A stretch of DNA of 31,886 bases. Origin: CAVQGF01 sp045807945 (GTDB lineage Bacteria > Acidobacteriota > Terriglobia > Terriglobales > Acidobacteriaceae). How positions within the stretch are numbered: the stretch's first letter is position 1; each line of letters starts with the position of its first letter. The notes below the pieces were generated by a model. The model was not told where the DNA came from and did no database searches. It saw only the letters and a program-made list of their open reading frames with translations. The stretch covers positions 1 to 31,886 of the forward strand of contig JBJMGI010000111.1 in the NCBI GenBank assembly GCA_045807945.1, given 5' to 3'. Shown here in pieces: positions 7,927 through 15,492 of this stretch. The position numbers and the translations under genes are program-made.

Positions 7927-9606
7927 TTAAACCTCGGCAAGAGTACGGTGGACCAGATGCACGGAGATGGCTCCCTCGCCTACCGCTGAGGCCACGCGCT
8001 TTACGTTATTGGCGCGTACATCGCCAACCGCGAAAACGCCAGGAAAATTCGTCTCGAGCATTTGTGGGGGACGCGCCAGCGGCCATCGTGGAGACTCGTC
8101 AGCAGGATCGACGGTTGCGAGATCGCGTCCAGTGAGGATGAAGCCTTTGTCATCGAGAGCCACGCAACCCCGCAGCCACTCGGTACGCGGCGAAGCGCCG
8201 GCCATGATGAACACGTGAGCAATATCGTGCGTAGAACTCTTGCCGGTCGTCTTGTCCACCCAAGTGACGCGCTCGAGGTCAGCGTCGCCATGAAGGTCGG
8301 TTATCTCTGTCTCAAAGTGTATGTCGATGTTCGGATTCTCGGCGATGCGCTGGATGAGGTAGCGCGACATTGTTGCAGATAGATTAGAAGACCGGACCAG
8401 CAGGTGAACCTTGGCCGCGCTCTGCGAAAGAAAAACAGCCGCTTGTCCGGCGGAATTTCCGCCCCCAACCACAATGACGGGATCTTCCTGACAGAGCTGC
8501 GCTTCCATGTGCGTAGCGCCGTAAAAAATCCCGCGGCCCTCGAGTCGGGCGAGGTTCGGGATCTCCGGCCGGTTGTACTGCGCTCCGGTAGCGATCACGA
8601 CGGCGCGCGCCGTAAGCTCTCTCCCATCGTCGAGGATGACGCGATACGGGCGCCGGTCGCAATCGAGCTTCACGATGCTGTGCGCGATCATCATCTTGGC
8701 ACCGAATTTCCGCGCTTGGTGAATAGCGCGGTCGGCGAGCTCCTGCCCGGAGAGCCCGGTCGGAAATCCGAGATAGTTTTCGATCTTCGAGCTTGAGCCC
8801 GCTTGTCCGCCGGGAGCTTCGGTCTCTATTAAAAGTGTTTCCAGCCCTTCGGAGGCGCCGTAAACCGCGGCCGCCAGGCCTGCGGGGCCCGCGCCAACGA
8901 TGATCAGGTCGTGCGTCTCGGAGTCCTGCAGCTCGGGATTCAATCCAAGACAGGCGGCAAGCTTCTGCGGGGAAGGGTTCCGCATGACGTTATTCACATT
9001 GCAGATGACCACGGGAATGTCGCTCATCTGGATGTGGAATCGATCGAGAAGTTCCTGCGAAAGCTTGTCGGTATCGAGATCAACGTAAGTAAAAGGATGA
9101 CCGTTACGTTCGAGAAACTCGCGCAATCGCAACGTGGGCGCAGAGTGGCGCGAACCCATCAGGATCAGATTGCCCAGGTGCTCGCGGATGAGCGCGAGGC
9201 GGCGCAGAATGAAAGCGCGCATGATGATCTCGCTCAGCTCTACGTCGCGCGCGATGATGGTGCGGAGGGGCTCGCCCTCGATCTCGAGAACATCGCCAGG
9301 CGCGGTAACGCGGCCCAAGACCAGGCAACGGGCTGCCGAGAGCATGCTCATCTCGCCCGTGAATTGGCCGGGGGTATGGGTGGTGATCAGCCGCTCCTGC
9401 TCCATGCTCGGCTGGATGATCTCCAACCGGCCGGACAACAGGATAAAGAACGAGATATTCAGATCGCCAGGCTCGAACAGGACGTCGCCAGCATTCACCG
9501 ACCTCACTCTGCCGTAGGGACGCGCACGGTCTATTTGCGCCGCCGTGAGAGATGGGAAGATCTGCGTGTTGGCGTCAAGTGCGCTTACCTGCGGTCTGGA
9601 GGACAT
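7927..9606 (-). CDS. Cyclic-nucleotide-binding domain fused to thioredoxin-reductase-like flavoprotein
   Basis: A 559-residue three-part protein. Residues about 20-130 form a cAMP/cGMP-binding-type beta-roll (cup fold). Residues about 150-222 resemble a thioredoxin/glutaredoxin fold without a CxxC (FLERNGHPFTYVDLD, then SDIPVVI). Residues 232-559 are a thioredoxin reductase-like FAD/NAD(P)H module with IIVGAGPAGLAAA, an NAD-binding GGGNSAGQAA and a C-terminal VFAVGDVR. Where true thioredoxin reductases have the CATC redox disulfide, this protein reads FYGATHMEAQLC (362-372), so it cannot act as a classical disulfide reductase. The family is known in bacteria, but its physiological substrate is not clear to me. 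It is the first gene of the minus-strand block and has a hairpin and a possible -10 just upstream. Confidence 0.88.
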   Translation of the reverse strand: MSSRPQVSALDANTQIFPSLTAAQIDRARPYGRVRSVNAGDVLFEPGDLNISFFILLSGRLEIIQPSMEQERLITTHTPGQFTGEMSMLSAARCLVLGRVTAPGDVLEIEGEPLRTIIARDVELSEIIMRAFILRRLALIREHLGNLILMGSRHSAPTLRLREFLERNGHPFTYVDLDTDKLSQELLDRFHIQMSDIPVVICNVNNVMRNPSPQKLAACLGLNPELQDSETHDLIIVGAGPAGLAAAVYGASEGLETLLIETEAPGGQAGSSSKIENYLGFPTGLSGQELADRAIHQARKFGAKMMIAHSIVKLDCDRRPYRVILDDGRELTARAVVIATGAQYNRPEIPNLARLEGRGIFYGATHMEAQLCQEDPVIVVGGGNSAGQAAVFLSQSAAKVHLLVRSSNLSATMSRYLIQRIAENPNIDIHFETEITDLHGDADLERVTWVDKTTGKSSTHDIAHVFIMAGASPRTEWLRGCVALDDKGFILTGRDLATVDPADESPRWPLARPPQMLETNFPGVFAVGDVRANNVKRVASAVGEGAISVHLVHRTLAEV

Positions 9607-9615
9607 AGGCTTCCG

Positions 9616-9631
9616 CTGGCGCCCCCGCCAG
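9616..9631. promoter_or_regulatory. Hairpin-forming inverted repeat in leader of the CNB/TrxR-like gene
   Basis: CTGGCG-CCCC-CGCCAG is a perfect 6-bp stem with a 4-nt loop, located 10-25 nt upstream of the minus-strand ATG at 9606 and next to its probable GGAAG SD. It could modulate translation or be an operator; function is not established. Confidence 0.35.
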
Positions 9632-9639
9632 AATTCCTT

Positions 9640-9647
9640 ACTATAGT
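9640..9647. promoter_or_regulatory. Possible shared -10 element of a divergent promoter
   Basis: ACTATAGT is an 8-bp palindrome, so TATAGT can be read as a -10 box on either strand. It lies in the 105-bp spacer between the divergent genes at 9606 and 9712, within an AT-rich stretch. No convincing -35 is visible on either strand. Confidence 0.3.
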
Positions 9648-9711
9648 CTGTTTTGTTTCTTCAGGCGGCAGCGGTGTTAGATTCGTGTGAGCGCAATAGG
9701 GTGCAGAACCA

Positions 9712-9993
9712 ATGACTCACGACCGAACGCCACAAGAGGTGACCAGCGGGCGCATCGAGATCGAGCGCGATGGGGAGACTGCCTACCTGGAATACAGCTT
9801 GAGCGGAAACGTGCTGGAGCTGACGCATACGGAGATCCCGAAAAAGCTGCGCGGACTGGGACTGTCCTCTTCTTTGGCTGAGACCGCGCTGAACTGGGCG
9901 CGCGAGCAGAAGCTGAAAGTCGATATCATCTGCCCCAGCGTGAAGGACTACATAGCGAAGCACCCCGAGTATGCAGATCTGGTGATGCACTGA
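9712..9993 (+). CDS. Small GNAT-family N-acetyltransferase (YjdJ/GTLF3B type)
   Basis: A 93-residue single-domain protein of the short GNAT subgroup. Recognisable features are the strand YLEYSLSGNVLELTHTEIP, the acetyl-CoA pyrophosphate-binding turn KKLRGLGLSSSLA, and the C-terminal IICPSVKDYIAKHPEYADL, which closely follows the family pattern of CPxxxxYIxxHPEY. The acceptor substrate is unknown for most members. It is 12 nt upstream of rpiA and probably co-transcribed with it. The SD is weak (AGGGTG about 9 nt before the ATG). Confidence 0.87.
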   Translation: MTHDRTPQEVTSGRIEIERDGETAYLEYSLSGNVLELTHTEIPKKLRGLGLSSSLAETALNWAREQKLKVDIICPSVKDYIAKHPEYADLVMH

Positions 9994-10005
9994 GCGGCGA
10001 CATCA

Positions 10006-10689
10006 ATGGAAAATGAACTCGAAAAGCAGGCCTCCGCGCGCGCCAGCCTGGCCTTTGTGAACGAGCGCGACATTGTCGGGCTGGGCACGGGTTCGACTGC
10101 CGCGTACTTTATTGAATTCTTGGGCGAGCGGGTGAGAGCAGGAATGAAAGTGCGCGGAGTGCCAACTTCCATTGCGGCGCAGCGATTAGCAGAGAAATGC
10201 GGAATCCCGCTGGTCGCGCTGGGCCAGGTGGAGCAAGTAAACGTCGATGTGGATGGTGCTGATGAGTTCGACCCTCAACTCTGCCTGATCAAAGGTGGGG
10301 GCGGAGCGCTGCTGCGCGAGAAGATCGTTGCGTCGGTGTCGAAGAAATTTATCGTCATCGCCGATTCAAGCAAGCAGGTCGCGGTGCTCGGGAAATTTCC
10401 ATTGCCGGTAGAGGTGATCCCATTCGCCCAAACCGTGGTAGCGCGCCAAATCAGCGAGATGGGAGCGAAGGTCGTGCTTCGTACGACTGAAGCCGGAGCG
10501 GCGTTCACGACCGATGAACGTCACCACATCTTGGATTGCCATTTCGGCAAGATTGCCGATCCTGCTCGACTGGCGGCCGCACTCAGCGCGACTCCAGGCG
10601 TGGTGGAGCATGGACTCTTCATTAACATGGCGAGTGTGGTGCTTGTCGCGAAGGGAACTCAGGTCACGGAACTTCGTCCGCGTGCATAA
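10006..10689 (+). CDS. rpiA: Ribose-5-phosphate isomerase A
   Basis: Cytoplasmic enzyme interconverting ribose 5-phosphate and ribulose 5-phosphate in the non-oxidative pentose phosphate pathway. At 227 residues it has the normal family length. All hallmark motifs are present: phosphate-binding GLGTGST (residues 20-26), DVDGADEFD with the catalytic acid, and KGGGGALLREK, whose Glu is the probable proton-transfer base. The C-terminal VVEHGLFINMA matches the family end. It follows the GNAT gene after 12 nt and lacks a clear SD of its own, so it may depend on that upstream reading frame. Confidence 0.96.
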   Translation: MENELEKQASARASLAFVNERDIVGLGTGSTAAYFIEFLGERVRAGMKVRGVPTSIAAQRLAEKCGIPLVALGQVEQVNVDVDGADEFDPQLCLIKGGGGALLREKIVASVSKKFIVIADSSKQVAVLGKFPLPVEVIPFAQTVVARQISEMGAKVVLRTTEAGAAFTTDERHHILDCHFGKIADPARLAAALSATPGVVEHGLFINMASVVLVAKGTQVTELRPRA

Positions 10690-10736
10690 GCATTGCGACT
10701 TTTTGGTTTTCCACGGCTCTTATTGACAGGAGACTT

Positions 10737-11426
10737 ATGAAAGATCAAGTAGTTCTCATCACCGGCGCGAACGGTGGACTGGGGAATTCCGTCACGGAAG
10801 CGTTCCTCGCGGCTGGCGCAGTGGTGGCAGGCGTCTCGCCGAAAATCAGCCAGGCCGACTTTAAGAGCCAGAATTTCCACGCCTTTCCAGCGGCGATCAC
10901 TGATCTCGCATCGGCGAAAAAATTAACGGACGCTGTCGTGCAGAAACTCGGGAAAGTAGACGCGCTGATCCATCTGGTCGGAGCGTTCGCTGGCGGCGTG
11001 TTCGTCGCCGACACGGACGATGCGATCTGGACAAAGATGCTCGACCTGAACCTGAACGCGGCTTTCCACATGCTGCGCGCGGTGGTGCCGCAGATGCGCA
11101 AGGCAGGGCGCGGCAGGATCGTCGCGATCGGAAGCCGCATGGCGGTGGAACCGCAGCCCGGCGTGGGCGCTTACGAAATGTCGAAGGCGGCTCTTGTCAG
11201 TTTGTTCCGCGCGACCGCGCTCGAGAACAAAGACGCGGGGATCAACGTGAACATCGTTCTTCCCGATACTATGGACACTGCTGTGAACCGAGCCGCCATG
11301 CCCAAAGCAGATTTTTCGAAGTGGGTGCCGACGGCCGACGTCGCGCAACTTCTGCTCGCACTCGCCGGACCGGCGGGCGCTTCTGTTACTGGTGCGGTGA
11401 TTCCTATCTATGGGCGCGCCGCTTGA
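10737..11426 (+). CDS. Short-chain dehydrogenase/reductase (SDR)
   Basis: A 229-residue classical SDR with a Rossmann fold. The nucleotide-binding TGANGGLG lies at residues 9-16. The structural NAG motif is altered to LVGAFAGG, LNLNAAF follows, and the catalytic triad is visible as S (AIGSRMA) with YEMSK (Y...K). There is no signal peptide or membrane segment. The substrate cannot be inferred. A good SD (AGGAGA) precedes the ATG. It is 47 nt downstream of rpiA on the same strand and could share its transcript. Confidence 0.9.
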   Translation: MKDQVVLITGANGGLGNSVTEAFLAAGAVVAGVSPKISQADFKSQNFHAFPAAITDLASAKKLTDAVVQKLGKVDALIHLVGAFAGGVFVADTDDAIWTKMLDLNLNAAFHMLRAVVPQMRKAGRGRIVAIGSRMAVEPQPGVGAYEMSKAALVSLFRATALENKDAGINVNIVLPDTMDTAVNRAAMPKADFSKWVPTADVAQLLLALAGPAGASVTGAVIPIYGRAA

Positions 11427-11474
11427 TAGGAAGCCGCAAGTTTGGTCTTCTGGAGTAGGTTTCTTGATCACCCA

Positions 11475-12173
11475 ATGTGCACACTGAGCTTCATCCCTGA
11501 ACGGGATGGTTACCTGGTCGGCATGAACCGCGACGAGCAGATCGCGCGGCCGCCGGCGATTCCACCCGAGCGGCTTCCGATCACCGGCGGGTTTGCCATC
11601 TATCCGCGCGAGCAATCCGGCGGCACTTGGATCGCGGCCAACTCTCTCGGCATCACCCTAGCACTGCTGAACTGGTATTCCGCTCCATCGCTTTTTCCCA
11701 AGTCGCGAAGTCGTGGAGAGGTGATTCCCCGAGTGATCGCGGCTGAGGACTCTGCATCGGTTCACGATCAACTGATCAAGTTGGATCTACAAGGCACGTT
11801 GCCTTTTCGTCTGGTAGGAATCTTTTCCACGGAGAAGAAGATCACGGAATGGCGCTGGAATCAACGCATGCTCGAGATCCGGGAATTTCCCTGGGAGCGC
11901 CATCACTGGTTTTCTTCCGGGATTTCAGATGTCGATGCTGAAAAGATTCGCGGCACAGCGTGCTCCGCTTCAGCCCCGAACGGAAGGCCGACGCAGGGCT
12001 GGCTTCGCGAGCTTCACCGCTCCCACGAGAATGGGCCCGGCCCATTCAGCATCTGTGTGCATAGGCCCGAGGTGCGCTCGCTCAGCTATTCGGAAGTCAT
12101 GTATTCCGGTGGCAAGCTCTCATTCCACTATCATCCACAACCACCCTGCGAGTTGATGGGAACCTCGAAATAG
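11475..12173 (+). CDS. NRDE family protein (TANGO2-like, Ntn-hydrolase-like)
   Basis: A 232-residue protein of the NRDE/TANGO2 family. The open frame begins at a TTG 33 nt earlier, but the ATG at 11475 gives the conserved N-terminus MCTLSF, in which Cys2 would become the N-terminal nucleophile after Met removal, as in Ntn hydrolases. The eponymous NRDE sits at residues 18-21 within VGMNRDE, and SGGTWIAAN follows. Eukaryotic TANGO2 has been linked to haem or lipid homeostasis, but the bacterial role is not established. It is convergent with the membrane protein gene at 12200, and the 26-bp gap contains no clear terminator. Confidence 0.85.
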   Translation: MCTLSFIPERDGYLVGMNRDEQIARPPAIPPERLPITGGFAIYPREQSGGTWIAANSLGITLALLNWYSAPSLFPKSRSRGEVIPRVIAAEDSASVHDQLIKLDLQGTLPFRLVGIFSTEKKITEWRWNQRMLEIREFPWERHHWFSSGISDVDAEKIRGTACSASAPNGRPTQGWLRELHRSHENGPGPFSICVHRPEVRSLSYSEVMYSGGKLSFHYHPQPPCELMGTSK

Positions 12174-12199
12174 ATGAAGGTTGTTGCGGGCGGCAAGAA

Positions 12200-13765
12200 T
12201 CATTCCTTCCCAGCCTTTGCCCTCGCATCCAGCTTCCCCACCTTTGCTTCGGGGTTGAGAATACAAACTGCGAGTGCGCTGTTGGTGAACGGGCAACTCA
12301 GATTGGCCGGCCGCCTTGCAGTCAACACCCAAGTCGCGCCGAGTCTTCGGAGAGCTTCCTGATTCTGAATGTCGCCGCTAGCCTGGCTCTCTGTTTTCCA
12401 GCGAGATGCAAGGAACGGAAAAAGCGCGGCCACTCCTCCATCCTTGATGCGGTCGGCGAGTGCGTCGCGTTCTGCATAGGCGCGGAAGCCGACTCTGCCC
12501 TCGCCACGTTGGTCCATGTAGTCGGCGTCCAACGCAAAGCGAGCGTCCTTCGGCGTGTTGGAACGGACCCAATCAAACCCTTCGCGCCACGGATCGTTAG
12601 AAAGTTCCCAGGGCGCCTCGATGTGTGCACTTGCTGGGAACGATCTTCGTTGTATGGAAAACATCGTGAGCGTAACAATCGCTAAGAGCACCAAGAGAAC
12701 CGCTGGTTTCTGCCTCAGAAGTGTCGTCAACACAAGGTTCACCGCCAGCAGGAACAGCAAAATGTAGATCAGGTGGAAGCTGCGCATCGGTTGGAACTTT
12801 GCGAAAGCAGCCATCGCCGGTACCCGGTCGATCATGAACGCCAGCAGAAAGAAAAACGTTCCATACAACGAGATTGCAAGTGCGCAGTCGCGCAGCTTGG
12901 GACTTCTCACTTGTTTGCTTAGGCCCAGGAACGCGAAGATTGCGAGCGGGATGATAACGCCGGCGAGCTCGTACCATTTCCAAGTCGAAAGAAAAAAGTA
13001 GGGGCGCGTCAGCAGCGCTGCGCGGTAGCTTGGGTTGATGGCGAACCGGCCACCCAACGCGAGCGAGGTGCTTATCGTCGCAATCGCAACAAAGGCGAGG
13101 ATGATAAGCCAACGCCATCGCCGTTCCTGTACGGCAACGAGTGTTATCAGGAATGCTGCTCCAAAAAGAGCCATCAACGGATGCAGCAGCACCGCGACGA
13201 AGAGGAACAGCAGCCCTACCCCGTATCGTTTGTTGAGTGCAAAGTACACGCACCACAACAGAACGGGAGTAGAGAGAGACCGGCTCGTCAAATAGGGATC
13301 AGAGATCAGCAGGGAGGAGTTCGCAACCGGTAACGTGAGAAGCGCGGTGATCGACGCTGTACCAAAAAGGGCAAAGGAACGGTCTTGGAAACACAGCATG
13401 CAGATCTTCCAGCACGCCGCCAGGAAAACTGTCAGTGCGGTCAGGTACCAGCCAAGCAATACGTACGTGAGCGGCAGGTGAACCAGGCGGGCGGAGAGTG
13501 CCACCCAACCTGAAAATACGGAGAGCCGTGCGGGCGCGAGAAAGAAATCGGATCCTCCCGCATACATCGAGTGATCGAGCTGCCTTTTTACAGCGGGGAT
13601 ATAGACCGCGGCGTCTTCACTGAAAGGATGATAGCCATGGATGACAAGGCCGAGGAGCGCGAATCCGAACGAGAACAGCCATGCTTCGTGACGCCGCGCC
13701 GGTTGCTCAGATCGAATCCGAATTTTGATGGACGATGCTTCGTGTTCCAACAGGGCGCCGGGCAT
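12200..13765 (-). CDS. Polytopic membrane protein of the polysaccharide cluster (GT-C-like, unassigned)
   Basis: A 521-residue integral membrane protein with roughly ten to twelve hydrophobic helices from residue 28 to about 370 and a C-terminal soluble part. That soluble part contains DPWREGFDWVRSNTPKDARF, a pattern typical of extracytoplasmic ends of GT-C-like membrane proteins where a sugar-phosphate lipid substrate is handled. The early loop FSEDAAVYIPAVKRQLD carries acidic residues (E, D) where GT-C enzymes place catalytic Asp or Glu. I do not recognise a defined family with certainty. GGAGGTGA precedes the ATG. It lies 47 nt downstream of the mutase-like flavoprotein, in the same direction. 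Confidence 0.72.
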   Translation of the reverse strand: MPGALLEHEASSIKIRIRSEQPARRHEAWLFSFGFALLGLVIHGYHPFSEDAAVYIPAVKRQLDHSMYAGGSDFFLAPARLSVFSGWVALSARLVHLPLTYVLLGWYLTALTVFLAACWKICMLCFQDRSFALFGTASITALLTLPVANSSLLISDPYLTSRSLSTPVLLWCVYFALNKRYGVGLLFLFVAVLLHPLMALFGAAFLITLVAVQERRWRWLIILAFVAIATISTSLALGGRFAINPSYRAALLTRPYFFLSTWKWYELAGVIIPLAIFAFLGLSKQVRSPKLRDCALAISLYGTFFFLLAFMIDRVPAMAAFAKFQPMRSFHLIYILLFLLAVNLVLTTLLRQKPAVLLVLLAIVTLTMFSIQRRSFPASAHIEAPWELSNDPWREGFDWVRSNTPKDARFALDADYMDQRGEGRVGFRAYAERDALADRIKDGGVAALFPFLASRWKTESQASGDIQNQEALRRLGATWVLTARRPANLSCPFTNSALAVCILNPEAKVGKLDARAKAGKE

Positions 13766-13812
13766 CAGTACGTCACCTCCGCGCGAATTTCACGGAGCAT
13801 AAACATGCAATT

Positions 13813-15492
13813 TTAAGCAGCACGTGGAAGCTGCTCGCTTGCACGTTCTGCGGGGGCCTTCTCCTCGTGGTATTCCATTTCCGCGTTCACCGCCCAGATG
13901 TTCGATTGATCGGTGCGGCCGGAAAGGATGTTGTCGACAGCGGTCATGGCCGTCAGCATCGAATGGTCCTGGTTGTTGTACTTGTGCATCCCATTTCTGC
14001 CCACCAGGAACAAGTTTTTATATTTCTCGATATAAGCGCGCAGCTCATCGAAGCGCTCGTATGCCCCGAAGTACGCAGGATAGGTCTTGGGCATGCGGAT
14101 CACCGTGGCATCGAGCACGTCGCCCTCGTGGATGATGCCGATCTTCGCTAGCTCCTTCGCGGCGAACGCCGACATCTCCGCATCGGACATCTTCCAGAGC
14201 GGATCGGACTCGTAGCAAAAATATTCGACCCCGATCCAGACCGTCTCCGGATCGCGGACGAGGTGCGGACTCCAGTTGTTGAAGATCTGCAGTCTGCCAG
14301 CCACAACCTCCGGCTCCTGTATGTATATCCAGTTGTCGCGGATCAGGCCATTTCCATTCCCGTTCCCGTTGCCATTGCCATTGCTGTGACCATTGCTATG
14401 GCCATTTCTCCCGTTCTTCTCCACCACTACCAGCTTTTTGACCAGGAGACCAACGGTAATGAAATCGCGATACTGAAGGTTGTCGCTTATGTCGCGCACC
14501 TCGGCAGGGACTTCCCCATCCAGGGCGTTTATCAACTCCTTGATGGGCATCGTGGAAAAGAAGTAATCACCGCGGATCCTGTGCATCGTTCCGTCCCGGT
14601 CTTTCGCAACGACAGCCACGATCCGATCGCCATCCGTTTCTATGGATGCGACCTGCAGCTCGGTGTGGATCTCGCCTCCCATCCTCTTGATTTTGCCGGC
14701 GACGATCTCCCAAAGCTGTCCGGGGCCAAGTTTCGGATACATGAACTGCTCGATCAGAGACGTCTCCACCTCTTTTTGCCGAACGTCTTTGCCGCGGGTG
14801 AACAATTTCTTAAGCCCATGTGCGATCGTCTTGGTGATGGAGAGACCTTTGATCCTTTGCGCACCCCATTCCGCGCTTATCTGGTCGCACGGAACGCCCC
14901 AGACCTTCTCGGTGTAGGACTTGAAGAACGTCTGGTAAAGTTCGCGGCCGAATCGGCTAATAAAAAATTGCTCAAGATTATCGACGTTCCTTGGAGGAAA
15001 CAATGCAATCCGCAAATAACTGAAGCCGATCTTTATAACCCGGACTAAACCTAGGTTCCGCAAGGTCTCAACATTCAGCTGGATCGGATACGAGAAAAAT
15101 TTTCGCAGAAAATATATTCGTGAGCTGCGCTCGCGGATGAGCATGACTGCATCGCCATTTGCGGAGGGAGCCTGCGCGGGAATCTTTCTCTCGCTTCGCT
15201 GGTATGCGATGGTTTGCCCAGGGGTTATCCCCGATTGCAGCGGCATATGTTGCAGCCACCAGTCCATGACGCGGTCACTCTTCGAAAAAAAGCGGTGGCC
15301 ACCGATGTCGATGCGGTTCCCTTTGTATTCCACCGTTCGCGAGATGCCGCCCATGTACGTGCTTTTTTCCAGCACGATGGGATGAATGTCAGAGCGTGTA
15401 AGGAACTCGTAGGCCGCCGTGAGCCCCGCGGGGCCGGCGCCGATGATGACAGCGACTTTCTTCTTACTGGTAAACTCGATTTGCGGTGTCAT
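13813..15492 (-). CDS. NAD(P)/FAD-dependent oxidoreductase, UDP-galactopyranose mutase/amine oxidase-like
   Basis: A 559-residue flavoprotein with an N-terminal dinucleotide fold (VIIGAGPAGLTAAYEF) and the GGISRTVEYKGNRIDIGGHRFFS signature of the mutase/protoporphyrinogen-oxidase-like superfamily. KVWGVPCDQISAEWGAQRI follows in the middle. The start is ATG at 15490-15492, overlapping the upstream gene's stop as ATGA; the frame extends 28 codons further upstream inside that gene, which is less likely. Residues about 359-381 are an Asn-Gly-rich low-complexity insert. With the glycosyltransferases around it, a role in nucleotide-sugar or lipid-linked sugar remodelling is plausible. The reaction is not certain, since the family also includes desaturases and oxidases. 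Confidence 0.83.
   Translation of the reverse strand: MTPQIEFTSKKKVAVIIGAGPAGLTAAYEFLTRSDIHPIVLEKSTYMGGISRTVEYKGNRIDIGGHRFFSKSDRVMDWWLQHMPLQSGITPGQTIAYQRSERKIPAQAPSANGDAVMLIRERSSRIYFLRKFFSYPIQLNVETLRNLGLVRVIKIGFSYLRIALFPPRNVDNLEQFFISRFGRELYQTFFKSYTEKVWGVPCDQISAEWGAQRIKGLSITKTIAHGLKKLFTRGKDVRQKEVETSLIEQFMYPKLGPGQLWEIVAGKIKRMGGEIHTELQVASIETDGDRIVAVVAKDRDGTMHRIRGDYFFSTMPIKELINALDGEVPAEVRDISDNLQYRDFITVGLLVKKLVVVEKNGRNGHSNGHSNGNGNGNGNGNGLIRDNWIYIQEPEVVAGRLQIFNNWSPHLVRDPETVWIGVEYFCYESDPLWKMSDAEMSAFAAKELAKIGIIHEGDVLDATVIRMPKTYPAYFGAYERFDELRAYIEKYKNLFLVGRNGMHKYNNQDHSMLTAMTAVDNILSGRTDQSNIWAVNAEMEYHEEKAPAERASEQLPRAA
14349..14414. repeat. Hexanucleotide-type tandem repeat encoding an Asn-Gly tract
   Basis: On the plus strand, units such as CCATTG, CCATTC and CCCGTT repeat with a 6-nt period inside the flavoprotein gene. 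On the coding strand they encode alternating Asn-Gly (with His/Ser interruptions) for about 20 residues. Gains or losses of units would keep the frame. Confidence 0.75.

Noticed and set aside
8911..9690. Plus-strand open frame of 259 codons opposite the CNB/TrxR-like gene
   Set aside because: Antisense shadow of a well-supported coding region, with no family signature.
14349..14414. CRISPR-like array
   Set aside because: The period is 6 nt with no spacers, and it lies inside an open reading frame coding Asn-Gly.
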